DNA from: DASVHS01 sp038244815
GTDB taxonomy: Bacteria; Acidobacteriota; Thermoanaerobaculia; Gp7-AA8
Length of the DNA stretch: 64,000 nt
Assembly (NCBI GenBank): GCA_038244815.1
Contig: JBBRTB010000006.1
Location: 124,001 to 188,000, forward strand
Direction of reading: 5' to 3'
Made by a program: the position numbers and the translations under genes. Each line of letters starts with the position of its first letter. The first letter of the stretch is position 1. Below, piece by piece: positions 59,961-64,000 of the stretch. The notes below the pieces were generated by a model. It was given only the letters and a program-made list of their open reading frames with translations, was not told the origin of the DNA and did not search any database.

Positions 59961-60164
59961 TTAGAGCGTGGTGACGTTCGCCGCCTGAAGACCTTTCGGT
60001 CCCTGCACGACATCGAACTCGACCTTCGCACCCTCGGGGAGGGTACGGAAGCCTGAGGCTGTGATCGCCGAAAAATGCACGAACACGTCCTCGCCGCCTT
60101 CCATGGTGATGAATCCAAAACCCTTGGCATCGTTGAACCACTTGACAGTACCGGTGCTACGCAT
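59961..60164 (-). CDS. cspA: Cold-shock protein
   Basis: The 67-residue protein begins MRSTGTVKWFNDAKGFGFIT, with RNP1 (KGFGFIT) and RNP2 (VFVHFSAI), the standard CSD fold that binds single-stranded RNA and DNA. An AAGGAGATTTTC sequence upstream gives the ribosome-binding site. The stretch 60165-60277 is A/T-rich near the gene and probably holds a 5' leader. cspA and two or three DEAD-box helicases in the window all suit RNA handling in the cold. Confidence 0.95.
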   Translation of the reverse strand: MRSTGTVKWFNDAKGFGFITMEGGEDVFVHFSAITASGFRTLPEGAKVEFDVVQGPKGLQAANVTTL

Positions 60165-60277
60165 TCCTGGAAAATCTCCTTTTTCTTGCAGTGCTGCTCG
60201 TGGAAACTCCGGTATCGGTGGCGACGCGTCACCAGCCTCATCCCGCACAGGCATCACGCGCGATGATGCACCCAACG

Positions 60278-62296
60278 TCACCCCCTAGTCGAGAATTTCC
60301 AAAATCTCAGCAGGCCCAACCCTGCCCCAAGAATCGCAAGTGCGATGATCCACAACCACTTACCCATGGGTGGGGAGGATCCCGTCATCAGCCCCATTCG
60401 TACGGTCCCGAACAGAGGGCGCACCGTGCAGCCCATCTCGTCCTCGATGTCATTGATGGCGGTGAGATGTCTCGACACATCCTGCGGCGCGACCGAATCG
60501 CGCAGGGCGCGCAGCGAGTATTCGATGGTCACCGAACGGTCGCGTTCGGTGGGGCGGTAGGCAAACAGAAACGCCGGCGTCTTGCGCGCCCAGGCCTTGT
60601 GAGCGTCGATCTCGACGCCTGCCGGAAAGCGGAAGGTGGCCCGCTGCACGATGTTCAGCGGATAGTCGAAGGCCAGCGGCATGGCGCGCAGGCTCGTCTT
60701 CGGCTTGTCGAGCGACGGTTCCATCGCGCCGGGGATGTAGGTCCAGTCGCCGCGTTTCCAGAGGTCGGGGATCGAATAGTGTTCGGCGATGGTGATGACA
60801 TTGCGCAGCCGGTCGTCCTCGATGCGCGGCGGCGCGGTGGCCACGATGGCCGGATGATCGGTGGCGTACTCGTTGATGCGGGCCCGGGCGATCTCGTCTG
60901 CGGCCAGCGAGGAGAGATCGGCGCGGGTGGCGTCGGCGTCCATGCCTGTGTAGGTCGTATGCACGGAGAGCGTCGTCGGCGATGAGGCATCCTGCGCCGC
61001 ATAGGTCTCGTCGATCACGGTCCGTCCACGACGGATGGTCTCGATGCTGGTGAGCGCGGCCGATGCCTCACTCACTACCAGGGCGCGGGCATCGTTCGGC
61101 GTCTCGATCGTCTCCAGTGTTCCGCCCTGATCGGCGATGGTCGGATCGATCCAGTACGTTCTGCCTTTTGTACTGGCACGAACGATGACGTGGTCGAAAG
61201 CGAATGGAGAGGGGAGGTGCGCGTCGAGCCGGTCCCTCGCTTTTGTGTTCACGAGCGCCGGGTCGGCCTCGATCCCGAGGTCGCGGAGCATCAGCGACAG
61301 AAGCAGCGCCTTCTCCTTGCAGTCGCCCCAGCGCTGTTCGAGGATTTCCAGCGGCGGCCGCGGCTCGTGCGAATTCCGGCCGATCTCCAGTCCCAGGTAG
61401 CGGATGTCGTCCTGCACGAAGCGGATGGCGGCGGTCACCGGATCGCCGGGGTGCTCGCTGCGAATCCTGGTCACGAGACCGGCCACGGCATCGAGCGAGT
61501 CGTCGTCGACGGCGAACATCCCGGCTGCCCACTTCGCCACCTCGTTCCACGACGCGAAGTCGCTGACCTCGACCGTGCCCCACGGCTCGTACCACGACGG
61601 CAGGGCGTCCTCCAGATCGACGCCCGGAACGTCGTGCACGTCCCAGGTGAAAGTCGATCCGGCGCGGACGGCGGGTGCTCCCCGCCACAGTAGCGGCCGC
61701 GTTCCGTCCCAGATGAGTCGATGGCGAATCCGGTGCGCCGGCACATCGGAGCCGAGGTCGTATTCGTCGGCGTAGCGTCCGTTGAGGATGGGGTTGGCAC
61801 CGGCAATCGACCACGACCAGTCGATGACGTCGCCGGCGCGGACATCCCGGACAAAGACGAGCGCTGTGAGCCGGCCATCGTAGATTGAGCTGTCGGAGTC
61901 GTTCTCCTTCTCGATCACCCGGACGCTGGCCGGGTCGAGCGCGTCCGTACGCGTGGCGCCGCGGATGACGGCGATGTCGTGCAGCACCAGTCGCTGGAAT
62001 GAGGGATCGAAGTCGATCGACAATTGCGACGCCGTCTGCACGCCCGATTGCGTGAGTACCTTGCGGACCGTGCGGAAATATTGCGTCGTTCCACCGTCCC
62101 CGGTGACGCGCACCTGGTGGTCCGAGAGGATGTCGTAGACGCCGAACCGTGCCAGCGCGGCGGGGGCCGCCATCCCGTAGTCGCCGGGTGCTGGATCGAC
62201 CCACCGCGGCGCCCGGGCCACGTCGAAGTCGCCGTAGCTCTTCGCAAAAAGCGACGCGGGGATGAGCGCCAGGAACAGGATCAGTCTGCGGACCAA
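60278..62296 (-). CDS. DUF3857/transglutaminase-like exported protein
   Basis: The 672-residue protein begins with a signal sequence (VRRLILFLALIPASLF). The DUF3857 domain (about 40-230) is followed by a transglutaminase-like domain with Cys in RWGDCKEKALLLS, His in FAFDHVIVRAS and Asp in YWIDPTIAD. A C-terminal beta domain and one membrane helix end the protein (LWIIALAILGAGLGLL). The start is TTG at 62296 (a more upstream reading would be encoded by a repeat). A consensus TATAAT lies 12 nt upstream. Function is unknown; such proteins may modify peptides at the envelope. Confidence 0.82.
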   Translation of the reverse strand: MVRRLILFLALIPASLFAKSYGDFDVARAPRWVDPAPGDYGMAAPAALARFGVYDILSDHQVRVTGDGGTTQYFRTVRKVLTQSGVQTASQLSIDFDPSFQRLVLHDIAVIRGATRTDALDPASVRVIEKENDSDSSIYDGRLTALVFVRDVRAGDVIDWSWSIAGANPILNGRYADEYDLGSDVPAHRIRHRLIWDGTRPLLWRGAPAVRAGSTFTWDVHDVPGVDLEDALPSWYEPWGTVEVSDFASWNEVAKWAAGMFAVDDDSLDAVAGLVTRIRSEHPGDPVTAAIRFVQDDIRYLGLEIGRNSHEPRPPLEILEQRWGDCKEKALLLSLMLRDLGIEADPALVNTKARDRLDAHLPSPFAFDHVIVRASTKGRTYWIDPTIADQGGTLETIETPNDARALVVSEASAALTSIETIRRGRTVIDETYAAQDASSPTTLSVHTTYTGMDADATRADLSSLAADEIARARINEYATDHPAIVATAPPRIEDDRLRNVITIAEHYSIPDLWKRGDWTYIPGAMEPSLDKPKTSLRAMPLAFDYPLNIVQRATFRFPAGVEIDAHKAWARKTPAFLFAYRPTERDRSVTIEYSLRALRDSVAPQDVSRHLTAINDIEDEMGCTVRPLFGTVRMGLMTGSSPPMGKWLWIIALAILGAGLGLLRFWKFSTRG

Positions 62297-62308
62297 GGGA
62301 CTGGGGGG

Positions 62309-62314
62309 ATTATA
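62309..62314 (-). promoter_or_regulatory. -10 hexamer TATAAT before the DUF3857 gene
   Basis: A full-consensus TATAAT on the minus strand, 12 nt before the TTG. The -35 region would fall in the heptamer repeat. Confidence 0.5.
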
Positions 62315-62315
62315 C

Positions 62316-62391
62316 GGGTCGTGGGTCGTGGGTCGTAGGTCACGGGGGCCGCTAAGAGGCCCCAGGACCAACGACCGACGACCGACGACCA
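62316..62391. repeat. Heptamer repeat hairpin (gggtcgt / cgaccga)
   Basis: Two arms of 7-bp units pair across an inner ggggcc/ggcccc stem with a 7-nt loop. The right arm encodes the last residues of endonuclease III and its stop codon lies in the loop. Confidence 0.8.
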
Positions 62392-63014
62392 GGCCGCCCT
62401 CCTGCCCACGAACAGATTAGACACTCCCGGGCTTCGTGCCCGCGCGCCGGGCAGTACTCACGTCCGAAGTAGATGATCTGCAGGTGACGGCGGCCCCACT
62501 CCTCGCGCGGAAAGAGCTTCCTGAGATCGCGCTCGGTCTGCTGGACGTTTTTTCCATTCGACAGCCGCCAGCGCGCGGCCAGACGATGGATGTGCGTGTC
62601 CACAGCAAAGGCCGGCTCGCCGAAGGCCTGATTCATGACCACGCTGGCGGTCTTGTGTCCCACCCCGGGCAGGCGCTCCAGCGCTTCCAGGTCCGGCGGC
62701 ACCTGGCCGCCGTGCTCGTCGAGCAGGATCTGCGACAACCGGCGGATGTTGCGCGCTTTCCCCGGCGAGAGTCCGCACGGGCGGATGATCGAGAGGATCG
62801 TGCGCTCCGGCAACGCCGCCATGGCCGCAGGCGTTCTCGCCTTCGCGAACAGGGCCGGCGTGACGCGATTGACCATGGCGTCTGTCGTCTGCGCGGAGAG
62901 CACCACCGCCACCAGCAGAGTGAACGGGTCCCGGTGCTGCAGCGGAACGTCCGGCTGCGGATAGATCCGGTCCAGAATCTCGCCGATCTTCTTCGCTCTC
63001 TCCGTTCGCGTCAT
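62352..63014 (-). CDS. nth: Endonuclease III
   Basis: The 220-residue DNA glycosylase/AP lyase has the helix-hairpin-helix LERLPGVGHKTASVVM with the catalytic Lys in GHKTA and the Asp in AVDTHIHRLAARW. It excises oxidised pyrimidines in base excision repair. The C-terminal Fe-S motif is unusual: Cys residues in REYCPARGHEARECLIC give only three close Cys, with no fourth. The last 15 residues are encoded by a repeat. It is coupled to the thioesterase gene by ATGA. Confidence 0.9.
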   Translation of the reverse strand: MTRTERAKKIGEILDRIYPQPDVPLQHRDPFTLLVAVVLSAQTTDAMVNRVTPALFAKARTPAAMAALPERTILSIIRPCGLSPGKARNIRRLSQILLDEHGGQVPPDLEALERLPGVGHKTASVVMNQAFGEPAFAVDTHIHRLAARWRLSNGKNVQQTERDLRKLFPREEWGRRHLQIIYFGREYCPARGHEARECLICSWAGGRPGRRSSVVGPGAS

Positions 63015-63529
63015 GCCCGTGTCTCGGCTTCGCTCCAGCGTCTGATGAAATCGGGAATGGGAGGAGAGCCGAGATCGGTACGGCCGCTCAACTCGACGAG
63101 CGCGCGCGGCGGCACATTGCCCTCCGGTCCGCGCAGCAGCCCGCGCACGTTGGCGATCGCCGCAATATCGCCGTTGCCGTTGACGATGATGTGCTCGAAG
63201 TAGAACCACTTCTCATCCCAGCAGAGGATCCGCGATTTCACGACGAAGCGCTCGAACGGCTGGAGCGATTTCCGGTACGTGATCATCGAGCCGCCGACGA
63301 GCGGCCGCCATCCCAGCTTCAGTACCTTGCGCAGCATGCGCATGCGCGCCAGCAGGTCCATCCGCCCGATGTCCATGAAACTGATGAACCGGCCGCTGTT
63401 CGCGTGCATGTTGAGATCGAGGTCGTTCGGCCACACGCGCATCGACACCTCGGCCTGATCGAAGACGTCGATCTTTCGCTTGAACCGGGCGAGGAAGAGG
63501 GTCTTGATCAGGCGTAGGAGGACGATCAT
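63011..63529 (-). CDS. 4HBT-type thioesterase-like protein
   Basis: The 172-residue hot-dog-fold protein has VWPNDLDLNMHANSGRFISF (with the Asp and Asn-rich active-site helix of the 4HBT family) and then DIGRMDLLARMRM. It resembles the THEM6 group. It should hydrolyse an acyl-CoA or acyl-ACP, substrate unknown. The ATG at 63529 begins with a short hydrophobic stretch (MIVLLRLIKTLFLA). Confidence 0.8.
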   Translation of the reverse strand: MIVLLRLIKTLFLARFKRKIDVFDQAEVSMRVWPNDLDLNMHANSGRFISFMDIGRMDLLARMRMLRKVLKLGWRPLVGGSMITYRKSLQPFERFVVKSRILCWDEKWFYFEHIIVNGNGDIAAIANVRGLLRGPEGNVPPRALVELSGRTDLGSPPIPDFIRRWSEAETRA

Positions 63530-63536
63530 TTGCTTC

Positions 63537-63630
63537 GCTGGGTCGCTGGGTCGCTGGGACGCTGGGACGCTGGGTCGTTAAGTCGTTCCAGCGACCCAGC
63601 GACCCAGTCACCCAGCGTCCCAGCGACCCG
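63537..63630. repeat. Octamer repeat hairpin (gctgggtc / gacccagc)
   Basis: Five to six 8-bp units on the left face about four complementary units on the right. The array ends 6 bp before the pirin gene stop, on its 3' side. Confidence 0.8.
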
Positions 63631-63636
63631 TAACGT

Positions 63637-63999
63637 TCAATTCAGATCGAACAACAATACTTCCGCGCCGTTTCCGGTGATGGAGATCGAAGGCTCGTCC
63701 GAGATCGCGGCGCCATCGCCGGCCACGAGGTTCTGGCCGTTCAGGTCGATCTCACCGCGCGCCACCTGAACCCAGCCGTAACGGTTCGCGTCGAACTGGT
63801 GCGTGACGCTCGCGCCGCCGTCGAGCAGCGCGGAGTAGATGCGCACGTCCTGGTGCAACTCCACGGCGCCGTCATTCGAGCCCGGCGCGGCGACCAGGCG
63901 CAGCGTTCCGCGCCGCTCGCTCTCGTCGAAGTGTTTCTGCTCGTAGCCGGGCTTGATGCCGTTGCGCTCGGGCAGAATCCAGATCTGCAGAAAGTGCAC
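63637..63999 (-). CDS. Pirin family protein, C-terminal part
   Basis: The visible 120 residues are the C-terminal half of a pirin-like cupin: LQIWILPERNGIKPGYEQKH is the strand that follows the first cupin domain, then a second domain with VHQDVRIYSALLDGG-like sequence and WVQVARGEIDLNGQNL. The N-terminal domain with the metal ligands lies beyond the window edge. Some pirins are quercetinases. Confidence 0.87.
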   Translation of the reverse strand: MHFLQIWILPERNGIKPGYEQKHFDESERRGTLRLVAAPGSNDGAVELHQDVRIYSALLDGGASVTHQFDANRYGWVQVARGEIDLNGQNLVAGDGAAISDEPSISITGNGAEVLLFDLN

Positions 64000-64000
64000 G

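Overview
The window is about 64 kb of high-GC bacterial chromosome with dense, tightly packed genes. The gene set suggests a soil-type, Gram-negative member of the Acidobacteriota or a related phylum. It has many predicted lipoproteins, Hanks-type Ser/Thr kinases, three DEAD-box helicases, PilZ proteins, a DUF3857/transglutaminase exporter-type protein, AddAB and a PlsB-like acyltransferase. This lineage call is inference: no rRNA or ribosomal protein gene is present. I see no tRNA, rRNA, CRISPR array, phage or transposase gene.

Layout. 1-5.8 kb: two exported proteins, a DEAD-box helicase, a two-gene membrane operon and an adenine deaminase. 5.8-10.7 kb: a Ser/Thr kinase-ATPase that looks 3'-truncated at a 164-bp inverted-repeat element, then rlmN, a threonine aldolase and a lipoprotein. 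10.7-14.7 kb: PqqB-like hydrolase, secreted M24 peptidase and a DeaD-type helicase, all on the minus strand. 14.7-15.9 kb: three consecutive toxin-antitoxin modules of different families, each with a complete antitoxin and a toxin cut to its first 15-33 residues. 15.9-21.4 kb: DDAH-like enzyme, hybrid histidine kinase, beta-propeller protein and a FabH-like synthase. 21.4-29.3 kb: addB-addA, a small zinc protein and a TPR protein. 29.3-30.2 kb: the only sizeable region without an intact gene; it holds three copies of a ~50-bp repeat and a decayed gene. 30.2-43.2 kb: two-component system, ankyrin protein, AraC regulator, two class C beta-lactamase-like hydrolases around yaeQ, PilZ proteins, a metallo-hydrolase, a patatin, a REC-HATPase regulator and a cysteine-desulfurase-like enzyme. 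43.2-49.5 kb: rhlE, an MshEN-Ser/Thr kinase-MFS operon and an ABC-F protein. 49.5-53.3 kb: SDR enzyme, ECF sigma/anti-sigma pair, acyltransferase and a double PilZ protein. 53.4-64 kb: aconitase, aminotransferase, EVE and macro-domain genes, DUF4349, DinB, cold-shock protein, DUF3857 protein, endonuclease III, thioesterase and a partial pirin.

Three patterns cut across the annotation. (1) G-rich tandem repeats of 7- or 8-bp units sit just past the 3' ends of many genes, often as two complementary arms. (2) At least ten gene starts have a TANNNT -10-like hexamer ending exactly 6 nt before the start codon, and four more have 7 nt, which suggests common leaderless transcription. (3) Neighbouring genes on one strand often overlap by ATGA or GTGA. 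The toxin-antitoxin remnant array is the most unusual locus.
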